7,994 nt of DNA. Origin: Nitrospirota bacterium (lineage in GTDB: Bacteria; Nitrospirota; Nitrospiria; Nitrospirales; UBA8639). Position numbers and translations under genes: made by a program. The notes under the pieces are model-generated. The model saw only the letters and a list, made by a program, of their open reading frames with translations, made no database searches and was not told the DNA's origin. The number at the start of each line of letters is the position of its first letter. Within the stretch, counting starts at the first letter, position 1. Location: positions 1 to 7,994 of the forward strand of contig QJYE01000033.1 in assembly GCA_003235785.1 (NCBI GenBank), given 5' to 3'. Of the stretch, positions 1 to 6,157 are shown piece by piece.

Positions 1-497
1 CGGAAAAGGAGCAAGCAGTTTTACTTTTTGCGGATTCGCTAGCTGGATCTTTAGCTTTTCCTGAGAATCAATCGGTTTCGATGCTTGATATTGGTACTGG
101 TGCCGGGTTTCCAGGGATTCCTCTCAAGTTGGCATTTCCTTCTTTGAGTGTCACCTTAATGGAACCACGCGGAAATAAAGCCGCCTTTCTTCACACGGCT
201 ATTGGGAAGCTGGGGTTAACAGGCATATCAGTTCTTCAGAAGAGATTAGAGGAATGTCGTTCGATCTTGGAGGAAGATAAATGGGATGTGGCGGTGAGTA
301 AAGCGGTGAGTCCTGGTCAAATTATGCCACATGTACGCAATATTTTAAAAGAAGATGGAAGGCTCGTCGTGTTTCGTTCTGCGAATCTCGACAATTCTGA
401 AACGCTTCCAGGAATGGCCATAGAAAAAGAAATCCCCTATGAATTGCCATTTGGGTTTGGAGTGCGGGTGCTTTCAGTGCTAAAGTTGGCGCGCTGA
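1..497 (+). CDS. rsmG: 16S rRNA (guanine-N7) methyltransferase RsmG/GidB, 3' part
   Basis: RsmG is a cytosolic SAM-dependent enzyme that forms m7G at position 527 of 16S rRNA in the small ribosomal subunit. The reading frame is open from base 3 and ends at TGA 495-497, giving 164 visible residues; the family is usually a little over 200, so roughly the first 45-60 residues lie left of the window. Visible residues 29-40 carry the SAM-binding loop DIGTGAGFPGIP, preceded by an FADSLA segment typical of the family. A later acidic-strand region (LMEPRGNKAAFL) and VAVSKAVS correspond to the usual nucleotide-binding and SRA-like motifs, with Lys where Arg is more common. The methionine at base 81 is internal, not the start. 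rsmG immediately before parA-parB is the classic near-origin arrangement. Family assignment is firm; the N-terminus cannot be seen. Confidence 0.95.
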   Translation, partial: EKEQAVLLFADSLAGSLAFPENQSVSMLDIGTGAGFPGIPLKLAFPSLSVTLMEPRGNKAAFLHTAIGKLGLTGISVLQKRLEECRSILEEDKWDVAVSKAVSPGQIMPHVRNILKEDGRLVVFRSANLDNSETLPGMAIEKEIPYELPFGFGVRVLSVLKLAR

Positions 498-545
498 TTC
501 TTGTGCATTTTGGGTAATGCTCAAAAAGTCACAAGCGGCGTTCCC

Positions 546-560
546 CTTCGACAAGGCTCA
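546..560 (+). repeat. Half copy of the CTTCGACAGGCTCA repeat
   Basis: The sequence cttcgacaaggctca matches the start of the inner repeat arm at 641-654 (cttcgacaggctca) apart from one extra A, in the same orientation. It looks like a degenerate or partial second copy of the element just downstream. Similar motifs are widespread as dispersed intergenic palindromes in environmental bacterial genomes; that point comes from general knowledge, not from this window. Confidence 0.55.
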
Positions 561-599
561 TGGCGTGGCGGGATTTTTGGGCCATTTCACAAGTTGATA

Positions 600-769
600 A
601 TCCTAAAAACGGCAGTTGCTGTGATGAAACACCGCTTATGCTTCGACAGGCTCAGCACGAACGGTCGCTGAAGCACTCACCCAATTGGCGAAGTGTCCGT
701 TCGCCCTGAGCAGCCTGCGGAGCGGGCGTGTCGAAGGGTTGCGTACCTACCAACTGCCGTTTTTAGGAT
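600..769. repeat. Nested inverted-repeat element (REP/MITE-like)
   Basis: The outer arms are a perfect 19-base inverted repeat: 600-618 pairs with caactgccgtttttaggat at 751-769. Inside lies a second, imperfect inverted repeat: cttcgacaggctcagcacga begins at 641 and runs to the CGG at 662-664, while the right arm runs from CCGTTCG at 698 to TGTCGAAG at 729-736. The inner right arm has about 16 extra bases between TGAGC and TGTCGAAG. No transposase is present and no target-site duplication is obvious. As RNA it could fold into a long two-tier hairpin. It may be a non-autonomous mobile palindrome; a long-range terminator for rsmG is less likely because no U-tract follows. Confidence 0.7.
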
Positions 770-833
770 AATGGTGCTCTACCAACGACGATTTATGGAA
801 TCAGCGCAAATTATTCAACAGCCCCATTTTCTA

Positions 834-849
834 TGTTCCACGTGGAACA
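834..849. promoter_or_regulatory. parS: parS centromere site (ParB-binding palindrome)
   Basis: The sequence TGTTCCACGTGGAACA is a perfect 16-base palindrome and matches the well-known bacterial chromosomal parS consensus (TGTTNCACGTGNAACA). It lies 127 bases before the parA start, which fits ParB loading and spreading from here and possibly autoregulation of parAB. It is framed by CCCCAT (822-827) and ATGGGG (850-855), which makes a longer imperfect palindrome. It is the only copy I see in the window. Confidence 0.93.
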
Positions 850-976
850 ATGGGGAGGAATTTATTTCTCTTTGCCTTTTTATGATTACAAAGTACTAGT
901 TTTAAGGAATTTAATGTCTTGTAAATCAATTGGTTGTGTTATTTCTTCGCATCCTTTTCATATCGTGAGATTCTGA

Positions 977-1744
977 GTGAAGCGTATTATAGCCATTGCG
1001 AATCAGAAGGGCGGTGTGGGTAAAACTACATCAGCTATTAATATTAGTGCCGCCTTGGCCACTTTCGGCAAGGCGGTTTTGCTGATTGACTTAGATCCTC
1101 AGGCCAATGCCACAAGCGGGGTATCCGTTGAACCAAAAGAAGCGACGATTTACGAATGTCTCATGGAACGGAAGCTTATAGATTCAGCAATTATGCCTAC
1201 GTGCATTCATGGTCTGAGTCTTATTCCTTCAAAAGGAGATTTGGTTGGGGCTGAAATAGAGCTGTCTAATCTGGCTGATCGGGCGTCTATTTTGAAAGAC
1301 ATCGTGGGTGAAATTCAAAATCATGATTTTGTGATTATTGACTGTCCTCCTGCATTTGGCTTGTTGACCATCAATGCCTTGGTCGCCGCTTCAGTCCTTA
1401 TTGTACCTGTGCAATGCGAATATTATGCGATGGAGGGGCTCGGGCGGCTTATGGGAAATGTCGACCGAATTCGAGACTCCTTTAACCCCGATCTTGACCA
1501 AGTAGGCATTTTGTTGACGATGTATGATTCTCGCATTAATCTTTCACGACAGGTTCAAGATGAAGTTCGAGGGTTTTTTAAGGACAAAGTGTTTCAAACC
1601 GTTATTCCTCGAAATGTGGCGTTGGCAGAAGCCCCCAGTCACGGAAAGCCTGTGTTGTCGTATAATGCGGCTTCCAGTGGGGCCAAAGCCTATCTTGACC
1701 TAGCCAAGGAGATACTCGCTAATGGAAAAGAAAGCATTGGGTAA
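977..1744 (+). CDS. parA: Chromosome-partitioning ATPase ParA (Soj family)
   Basis: ParA is a deviant Walker-type ATPase that dimerises on ATP binding, coats the nucleoid non-specifically, and moves or positions ParB-parS complexes; ParB stimulates its hydrolysis. The 255-residue protein has the deviant Walker A motif KGGVGKTT at 11-18 with signature Lys11, switch residues DLDPQ at 38-42, Walker B FVIID at 118-122 followed by CPP, and the Soj-type C-terminal signature IPRNVALAEAPSHGKP near 210-225. Length is normal for chromosomal ParA without an N-terminal DNA-binding extension. The start is a GTG with only a weak upstream purine stretch; it is chosen because it gives the canonical N-terminus MKRIIAIANQKGG. 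The gene follows rsmG and parS and overlaps parB by 23 bases, so the two are surely co-transcribed. Confidence 0.96.
   Translation: MKRIIAIANQKGGVGKTTSAINISAALATFGKAVLLIDLDPQANATSGVSVEPKEATIYECLMERKLIDSAIMPTCIHGLSLIPSKGDLVGAEIELSNLADRASILKDIVGEIQNHDFVIIDCPPAFGLLTINALVAASVLIVPVQCEYYAMEGLGRLMGNVDRIRDSFNPDLDQVGILLTMYDSRINLSRQVQDEVRGFFKDKVFQTVIPRNVALAEAPSHGKPVLSYNAASSGAKAYLDLAKEILANGKESIG
1706..1712 (+). promoter_or_regulatory. Ribosome binding site of parB inside parA
   Basis: AAGGAGA sits nine bases before the ATG at 1722, within the parA coding sequence. It supports the overlapping parB start. Confidence 0.8.
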
Positions 1745-2579
1745 GGGCCTTCAGGCTCTGCTTCCAGAAAAAAAGACGCTGGTTTGGAAGGTTGAGCAGG
1801 ATGGTCAGGCTATTTCTATGGTTGCTCTGAAGCAGGTTATTCCTAACCGCTACCAACCACGTAGGATTTTTGTTGAAGACGAATTGGAGGGATTGGCTCA
1901 ATCCATAAAGGAGCATGGCGTGCTTCAGCCTATTGTTGTTCGGCGCAAAGGCGATGGAGTGTATGAACTTATCGCGGGAGAGCGCCGTTTTCGGGCGGCA
2001 ACGCTTGCCGGGCTGTCCACCATTCCTGCCTTGGTGAGGAATTCCAATGATGAAAAAGCCCTTGCCCTGGCTTTAGTCGAAAATATTCAACGTCAAAACC
2101 TTAATCCCATGGAAGAAGCCAAGGCGTATTCTCGCCTAATGGGCGAATTCGGATTAACGCAGGACCTTGTGGCCAGCTCGGTCGGGAAAGATCGATCTTC
2201 GATTGCGAATGTTCTTCGTCTTCTCGCGCTTCCCAAAGAGGTTCAGCAATTTATTGAAACTAGTGCATTGAGCCTGGGGCATGCGAAAGTCTTGGCGGGG
2301 ATCTCTTCCCCAAACCTTCAACTACAGTTAGCTAAGCGGATTGTGTCCGAGCAGCTCTCTGTGAGACAAACAGAGCAACTGGTTGCCGGGAAAAAGAGTA
2401 GAAATTCCGGCAGGAATCCTAAGGCGGAGCCGAATACATTCAAAAATCTGGAAGATCAGCTGCGAAGGCATTTTGGCACCAAAGTTCAGGTGAAAACGGG
2501 AGGTCGGGGCGGACAGCTCGTCATTCACTATTATTCAGATGAGGAATTAGACCGCGTAACGGCGCTTATTCTGGAATAG
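1722..2579 (+). CDS. parB: Chromosome-partitioning protein ParB (Spo0J family)
   Basis: ParB binds parS, uses CTP to close into a sliding clamp, spreads along DNA and stimulates ParA. The 285-residue protein begins with the short ParA-interacting motif LGKGLQALLP (6-15). NRYQPRR (42-48), LQPIVVR (68-74), GERRFRAA (86-93) and ENIQRQNLNP (120-129) mark the ParB N-terminal CTPase domain; GERR and ENIQR are its CTP-contacting boxes. A helix-turn-helix follows at about 145-167 (LTQDLVASSVGKDRSSIANV), and a basic linker near 213-235 leads to the C-terminal dimerisation segment ending DEELDRVTALILE. Length is typical. The ATG at 1722 is preferred because it gives the conserved N-terminus and has a strong ribosome binding site, although it overlaps parA by 23 bases. 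No clear terminator follows. Confidence 0.96.
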   Translation: MEKKALGKGLQALLPEKKTLVWKVEQDGQAISMVALKQVIPNRYQPRRIFVEDELEGLAQSIKEHGVLQPIVVRRKGDGVYELIAGERRFRAATLAGLSTIPALVRNSNDEKALALALVENIQRQNLNPMEEAKAYSRLMGEFGLTQDLVASSVGKDRSSIANVLRLLALPKEVQQFIETSALSLGHAKVLAGISSPNLQLQLAKRIVSEQLSVRQTEQLVAGKKSRNSGRNPKAEPNTFKNLEDQLRRHFGTKVQVKTGGRGGQLVIHYYSDEELDRVTALILE

Positions 2580-2723
2580 AATTTGAATAGTTTGAGTAGG
2601 ATGTCTCACGTAGCATGGGGCTTCCAAGGCAGTTTAAAGTATTAACAGCTAAGTGAAATAATGTAGTTGAGATGCTTAGGAAAAACAGAACGGATGCGGT
2701 TTGGCATCAAGTCATTCAATGAG

Positions 2724-2728
2724 GGAGG
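2724..2728 (+). promoter_or_regulatory. Ribosome binding site of the first bactofilin
   Basis: GGAGG within a purine run lies eight bases before the ATG at 2737. It decides in favour of that start over an in-frame TTG at 2701, which would add 12 residues. Confidence 0.75.
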
Positions 2729-2736
2729 GGGTCTCC

Positions 2737-3213
2737 ATGTTTGGGAAAAATACTGTTGAAGCCAAGGAAAATGAGGAGAAATTACCAGTTGCTTCAAGCC
2801 CAGTGGCTTCAAGTAATCATGAAGAATCCGGCGATATCATTGCCTTTGTTGGGGAAGAGGTCGCTTTTAAGGGAACGATCCGCTACCAGGGCACCGTCAG
2901 GGTGGATGGGCGTTTGGAGGGGGAAATTTATACCGATGGGAATTTGATCATCGGCCAAAAAGCGGTCATCACGGCCAAAATCGAAGCAGGGACCGTTACC
3001 TGTCAGGGGCGGATTACCGGGGAAATTTTAGCAAAAAATCGTGTAAAACTCTTAAGTCCGGCGGTTTTTGACGGGACGATTACCACCCCACTGCTTTCCA
3101 TGGATGAAGGGGTGATGTTCAATGGATCTTGCAATATGCCGCAAAAGGGTGAACGAAAAGGCCTCGGTTCTAAACTCGTGGTTTCCGTTGAAGAAGCTGT
3201 TAAGGTGAAATAA
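2737..3213 (+). CDS. Bactofilin (polymer-forming cytoskeletal protein), first copy
   Basis: Bactofilins polymerise without nucleotides into filaments of stacked right-handed beta-helices that localise partners such as cell-wall enzymes or chromosome-segregation proteins. The 158-residue protein has the family architecture: a disordered polar N-terminal tail (1-33), a beta-helical domain at about 34-134, and a short charged tail. Hallmarks are FKGTIRYQGTVRVDGRLEGE, then LIIGQKAVI, GRITGEI, VKLLSPAVFDGTITTP and the closing DEGVMFNGSC. The N-terminus MFGKN, with Phe2 and Lys4, resembles the membrane-targeting peptide described for other bactofilins (MFSKQ in Caulobacter BacA). It starts 157 bases after parB in the same direction; I see neither a good promoter nor a terminator in that gap, so co-transcription with parAB is possible but unproven. 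It has no transmembrane segment, so it is cytosolic or peripheral to the membrane. Confidence 0.9.
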   Translation: MFGKNTVEAKENEEKLPVASSPVASSNHEESGDIIAFVGEEVAFKGTIRYQGTVRVDGRLEGEIYTDGNLIIGQKAVITAKIEAGTVTCQGRITGEILAKNRVKLLSPAVFDGTITTPLLSMDEGVMFNGSCNMPQKGERKGLGSKLVVSVEEAVKVK

Positions 3214-3302
3214 ATTCAATTCATAATTTTTGACAGGTTGGAGAAATTATTGGGGAAGAGGAGTCCCTGGCTCGCCACCGAGAGTCAAATACTGCATGAA
3301 GA

Positions 3303-3307
3303 GGAGG
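3303..3307 (+). promoter_or_regulatory. Ribosome binding site of the second bactofilin
   Basis: GGAGG lies five bases before the ATG at 3313 and favours that start over an in-frame TTG at 3238. The 25 residues that the longer version would add do not resemble bactofilin sequence. Confidence 0.7.
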
Positions 3308-3312
3308 GGAAT

Positions 3313-3786
3313 ATGTGGGGTGATAAGGACAAATCTAAAGAGGGGCCGGGATTTGGGCAAGAGTTTTACACCTTTCTTGGAAAAGGTGTGGATTTTAAGG
3401 GCAAAGCCCAATTTGAAGGTACGGTGCGGGTGGACGGAAATTTTGAAGGGGAAATCACAATCGATGATACCCTGATTATTGGTGAAACCGCCTTTATTAA
3501 AGGAACCATCACTGGTGGAACAATTGTGAGTAGCGGCCGAATTGAAGGGGTTATTACCGCCAACAAAAAAATCCAACTTCTGAAGCCTGCCGTGCTCATT
3601 GGGGATGTCCATACGCCTACGTTTGCGATGGAGGAAGGGGTTTATTTCCAAGGGGAATGCGATATGGGCGTGGCCCCCAAAGTAGACATGAATTCTGAAG
3701 ACCGTGTTTTGTCCAACGGACAAGCCAAAATTTCTTCGGCCAAAGAATCGACCAAAGTGGCCTCTGAACCCTTAAGTTTGAAATGA
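3313..3786 (+). CDS. Bactofilin, second copy
   Basis: This 157-residue protein is a tandem paralogue of the gene just upstream. The beta-helical domain spans about 20-119, with FKGKAQFEGTVRVDGNFEGE, LIIGETAFIKG, GRIEGVI, IQLLKPAVLIGDVHTP and EEGVYFQGEC. Aligned by eye over about 91 positions, roughly half the residues are identical to the first copy, so the duplication is old and the copies have probably specialised. The flanks differ: a shorter N-terminal tail starting MWGDKDK, with Trp in place of Phe, and a longer Ser/Lys-rich C-terminal tail of about 38 residues. The two proteins may co-polymerise, as paired bactofilins do in other species; this is inference. Its TGA stop overlaps the mnmA ATG. 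Confidence 0.9.
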   Translation: MWGDKDKSKEGPGFGQEFYTFLGKGVDFKGKAQFEGTVRVDGNFEGEITIDDTLIIGETAFIKGTITGGTIVSSGRIEGVITANKKIQLLKPAVLIGDVHTPTFAMEEGVYFQGECDMGVAPKVDMNSEDRVLSNGQAKISSAKESTKVASEPLSLK

Positions 3787-4943
3787 ATCTATTGGCCGGC
3801 AAAAAAGTCGTGTTAGGGATGAGCGGGGGAGTGGATAGCTCTGTGGCTGCCAAACTCTTAAAGGACCAGGGCTACGAAGTTCTTGGTGTGACGCTGAAGG
3901 TCTGGGAAGAAGAGGATGAGGCAACAACTTCCAAACGTTGGCAGGAGCGCGGTTGCTGTAAGGTTGGGATCGCCAAGCATGTGGCCGAACTCTTGGGCAT
4001 TTCGCATCAAGTCATTGATACCCGGGAGGCATTTCAGCAAGGGGTCATTGATGATTTTATTGGTGGCTATCTTCAGGGCACCACCCCTAATCCCTGCGTC
4101 CGGTGTAATGAACGCGTGAAGTTCGGGGGCTTATTTCGGATAGCGGAGGAACTCGGGGCGGATTATATTGCCACTGGTCATTATGCCACCATTCAACGCG
4201 ATGAAGCTGGCACGTCTTTTCTGGCTCGTGGACGGGATGCCAAAAAGGATCAATCCTATTTCTTGTATCGTATTCCCGGTAAATGGCTCTCTAAGATGCT
4301 GTTTCCTCTGGCGGACATGGAAAAGCCGCAAGTCTGGGCCGAAGCCGAAGCCATGGGGTTACCGGTTGAAGAGTTGAAGGAAAGCCAGGAAATTTGTTTT
4401 GTCACTCAAGGGGATTACCGGGAATTCCTCAAAGAGCATGCCCCGCAAGCGACGAATCCGGGAAATTTTGTGGATGCTGAGGGTCATGAGCTTGGGCAAC
4501 ATGAAGGCGTGGCCTTTTATACCCCAGGGCAACGGAAAGGGTTGGGGATCGCCACCGGGAATCGGGTGTATGTCCAGCGGGTGGTTCCCGATCTCAATTT
4601 AGTCGTCCTGGGTCCTCCGGAAGATTTGGATACCACAACCTGTCAGGTCGCCGATCTCAATATCTTTTCACGAGAAAACTTGGAAGAAGGACAACGTATC
4701 GACGTCAAATTTCGGTATGGTTCCCCACCCGTTCCGGCAACATTACATTGGGAGAGTGAATCTTCCATAAGCGTCACCTTTGAAGCCACAGTACGAGCCT
4801 TAAGCCCTGGACAATCAGCAGTCTTTTATCAGGGCGATCGAGTCCTCGGTGGCGGTATTATTCAGACACCAAAGGCTCCTGCCCGCATTTCTCCGCCTGT
4901 AGTTTCAGGCCCAGATTCTCGATTAGAATCCGTCGTCCGCTAG
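3783..4943 (+). CDS. mnmA: tRNA 2-thiouridine(34) synthase MnmA
   Basis: MnmA adenylates and thiolates U34 in the anticodon of Lys, Glu and Gln tRNAs, using persulfide sulfur delivered by a sulfur relay. The 386-residue protein carries the PP-loop SGGVDSS (14-20) for ATP, the first catalytic cysteine Cys105 in NPCVRCN (103-109), ATGHYA (130-135), DQSYFLY (156-162), and the second catalytic cysteine Cys205 in SQEICFV (201-207). GVAFYTPGQRKGLG marks the central domain, and the C-terminal beta-barrel ends near GGGIIQTP. About 25 further Pro/Ser-rich residues make it slightly longer than the usual 360 or so. The start ATG overlaps the preceding stop as ATGA and has no clear ribosome binding site of its own, which suggests translational coupling to the bactofilin gene. 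Confidence 0.96.
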   Translation: MNLLAGKKVVLGMSGGVDSSVAAKLLKDQGYEVLGVTLKVWEEEDEATTSKRWQERGCCKVGIAKHVAELLGISHQVIDTREAFQQGVIDDFIGGYLQGTTPNPCVRCNERVKFGGLFRIAEELGADYIATGHYATIQRDEAGTSFLARGRDAKKDQSYFLYRIPGKWLSKMLFPLADMEKPQVWAEAEAMGLPVEELKESQEICFVTQGDYREFLKEHAPQATNPGNFVDAEGHELGQHEGVAFYTPGQRKGLGIATGNRVYVQRVVPDLNLVVLGPPEDLDTTTCQVADLNIFSRENLEEGQRIDVKFRYGSPPVPATLHWESESSISVTFEATVRALSPGQSAVFYQGDRVLGGGIIQTPKAPARISPPVVSGPDSRLESVVR

Positions 4944-5241
4944 ACATTGCATTCCTTACTATCCCGCCCGTTAGCCTTTTTTCGCCTGCCCTTTCTTCTT
5001 ACGCTCCAAATATCCGAAAATTTTTCTCAGTGTGTGCTTCGCTCTCCTTGCAGGGAGATGGTTAAATAAAAATCTGCAACAGGCGTTGGGATGGTTGGGA
5101 AGCTAAGAACGATCATTTAGATGGTCTCTTCTGTAGAGCAGGTATGCCGGGTTGGGAAGAAGTCCAGCGAATTATATGGAGGAGGCGGGAGAGCCAGATT
5201 GGCCCTCCCGCTTTGATTAATTTAGTAGACTGCCTGATTGA
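4944..5241. other. Convergent intergenic region after mnmA
   Basis: These 298 bases separate mnmA (plus strand) from the end of the secreted-protein gene (minus strand). I see no gene; the longest candidate, an ATG at 5142 giving about 33 codons, has no family features. The only clear structure is the hairpin at 5185-5211. Confidence 0.7.
5185..5211. terminator. Hairpin between convergent genes, likely terminator
   Basis: GCGGGAG (5185-5191) pairs with CTCCCGC (5205-5211), and GCC/GGC (5193-5195 with 5201-5203) extends the stem across one A-C mismatch around a five-base AGATT loop. On the plus strand it is followed by TTTGATTAATTT, a weak U-tract, so it may end mnmA transcription. On the minus strand it lies about 30 bases past the stop of the secreted-protein gene but has no U-run. 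A shared terminator for both convergent genes is the likeliest role. Confidence 0.6.
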
Positions 5242-6144
5242 TTAGCGGTAAAAATCAACTTCCACCGCATCAATTCGAGCGCTGCTTGGGGCGTCTATCC
5301 AGAAATAAAACCAATGACTTCCCGCTGCGAGATAGTGTATGGAGACATAATGTTGTTCTGAACCCGCAGGTCGAGTCGAGAAATCCGGGTAATTGTAAGG
5401 AGTTGCATTGTACGGAATATTGACATGGGCACGGGCGGGTGTGCCTTCTACATCAATGATGTAATAACCTTGAACCGGAATTGTGACGTTAAAAGGGATA
5501 TAGTTCCGGCCGTTGTTTCCGGTAACAGCGGTAGATGGTCCCGGCCAAGTTTTGTATAAATAATAATCCCCACCTCTGGTCAGTCCCCCATAATTTCGCA
5601 TCTCTAGTCCAGGGCCCATGTAATAGGGTGCGTCAACTCTAATTGGAAACCCTGGCGGCGGAGTTGTTTGGGCTTCTGCCACCGAGACGGAAAAGGGGTT
5701 AAGCCATGCCAATAAAGATGAAGAAGGCTCTGCTTCCAGCTTACTTCTCTTGCCTTGTGGTTTTTTTGCTTTTGGGGGAAGGGACTTTTTATGCATGTTG
5801 TCTTCAGGAGAACCTGGGATAACGGCCGGAATTGGTTTGGGATGTTTGCCTTGGTTCGCAGCCTCCAACGAAGCCCGGCATTGAGGATCTCGAGCACAGA
5901 TGTCCAACTTTTGTTTTTTGGTCAATCTCTGCTTCTTGCCACCTTTTTTTGGAGGAACGTGAATCTCATGTTGCGCCTTTTCTTCAGGCGACATGGCAAT
6001 CTTTACTCCGGCTGGGGAGAGCGATGAATCCTGTGTTTGTGATGGCCCCGCTTGAGCGATAGCTGTTCCTTGAGCCATGAGCGCGCAAGCAAAGAAGGCT
6101 GTCAGCAGTCCCAATGACCGTGCACGACGGGATGTTCTTACCAT
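5242..6144 (-). CDS. Secreted protein of unknown function with aromatic-rich C-terminal beta domain
   Basis: I do not recognise a named family. The 300-residue protein begins with a clear Sec signal peptide: a basic n-region (Arg3, Arg6, Arg7, Arg9), a hydrophobic core at about 11-28, and a likely cut after Ala32 in AIAQA/GP. Residues 55-130 are rich in Lys and Pro and contain two cysteines, Cys83 and Cys89, that could form a disulfide. A second hydrophobic patch ending SVAEAQ (about 132-149) precedes a C-terminal half that is rich in Tyr and Trp and looks all-beta. Its FNVTIPVQGYYIIDVEG segment and final GSHWFYFWIDAPSSARIDAV stretch loosely recall jelly-roll carbohydrate-binding modules; that is inference. 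The start at 6144 is chosen because AAAGGAG lies six bases upstream and the signal peptide begins there; an upstream in-frame ATG at 6228 would put 28 polar residues before it. Export to the periplasm or outside is likely. It is a single gene, transcribed against its neighbours. Confidence 0.82.
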   Translation of the reverse strand: MVRTSRRARSLGLLTAFFACALMAQGTAIAQAGPSQTQDSSLSPAGVKIAMSPEEKAQHEIHVPPKKGGKKQRLTKKQKLDICARDPQCRASLEAANQGKHPKPIPAVIPGSPEDNMHKKSLPPKAKKPQGKRSKLEAEPSSSLLAWLNPFSVSVAEAQTTPPPGFPIRVDAPYYMGPGLEMRNYGGLTRGGDYYLYKTWPGPSTAVTGNNGRNYIPFNVTIPVQGYYIIDVEGTPARAHVNIPYNATPYNYPDFSTRPAGSEQHYVSIHYLAAGSHWFYFWIDAPSSARIDAVEVDFYR

Positions 6145-6150
6145 GGGGTA

Positions 6151-6157
6151 CTCCTTT
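6151..6157 (-). promoter_or_regulatory. Ribosome binding site of the secreted-protein gene
   Basis: On the minus strand AAAGGAG lies six bases before the ATG at 6144, a strong match that fixes the start at the signal peptide. Confidence 0.75.

Larger units (their letters stand above)
498..976. other. Intergenic region between rsmG and parA with repeats and parS
   Basis: This 479-base stretch has no credible gene. It contains an inverted-repeat element with a related half copy (about 546-769) and a parS palindrome (834-849), both listed separately. The 127 bases between parS and the parA start are AT-rich and presumably hold the parA promoter, but I see no convincing -35/-10 pair. No terminator-like hairpin with a U-tract follows rsmG. 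Confidence 0.75.

Noticed and set aside
505..520. GCATT/AATGC hairpin just after rsmG as a terminator
   Set aside because: Five base pairs with no U-run after it; too weak to support.
693..899. Open frame of 68 codons between rsmG and parA
   Set aside because: It runs through the repeat element and the parS palindrome, has no ribosome binding site, and its translation shows no family features.
2701..2736. Upstream TTG start for the first bactofilin
   Set aside because: The ATG at 2737 has a strong, well-spaced ribosome binding site and gives the expected bactofilin N-terminus.
3230..3258. TTGACA box between the bactofilin genes as a promoter
   Set aside because: The -35 match is perfect but no acceptable -10 box lies 16-18 bases downstream.
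3238..3312. Upstream TTG start for the second bactofilin
   Set aside because: The extra 25 residues do not look like bactofilin sequence, and GGAGG lies just before the ATG at 3313.
3247..3723. 158-codon open frame on the minus strand
   Set aside because: It is antisense to the second bactofilin, whose family motifs are unmistakable; the antisense translation has no domain features.
5043..5058. TCTCC/GGAGA hairpin after mnmA as a terminator
   Set aside because: The stem is only five pairs and no U-tract follows.
5755..6062. Plus-strand open frames of 76-90 codons opposite the secreted-protein gene
   Set aside because: The minus strand has a ribosome binding site, a signal peptide and a longer frame; these are shadows.
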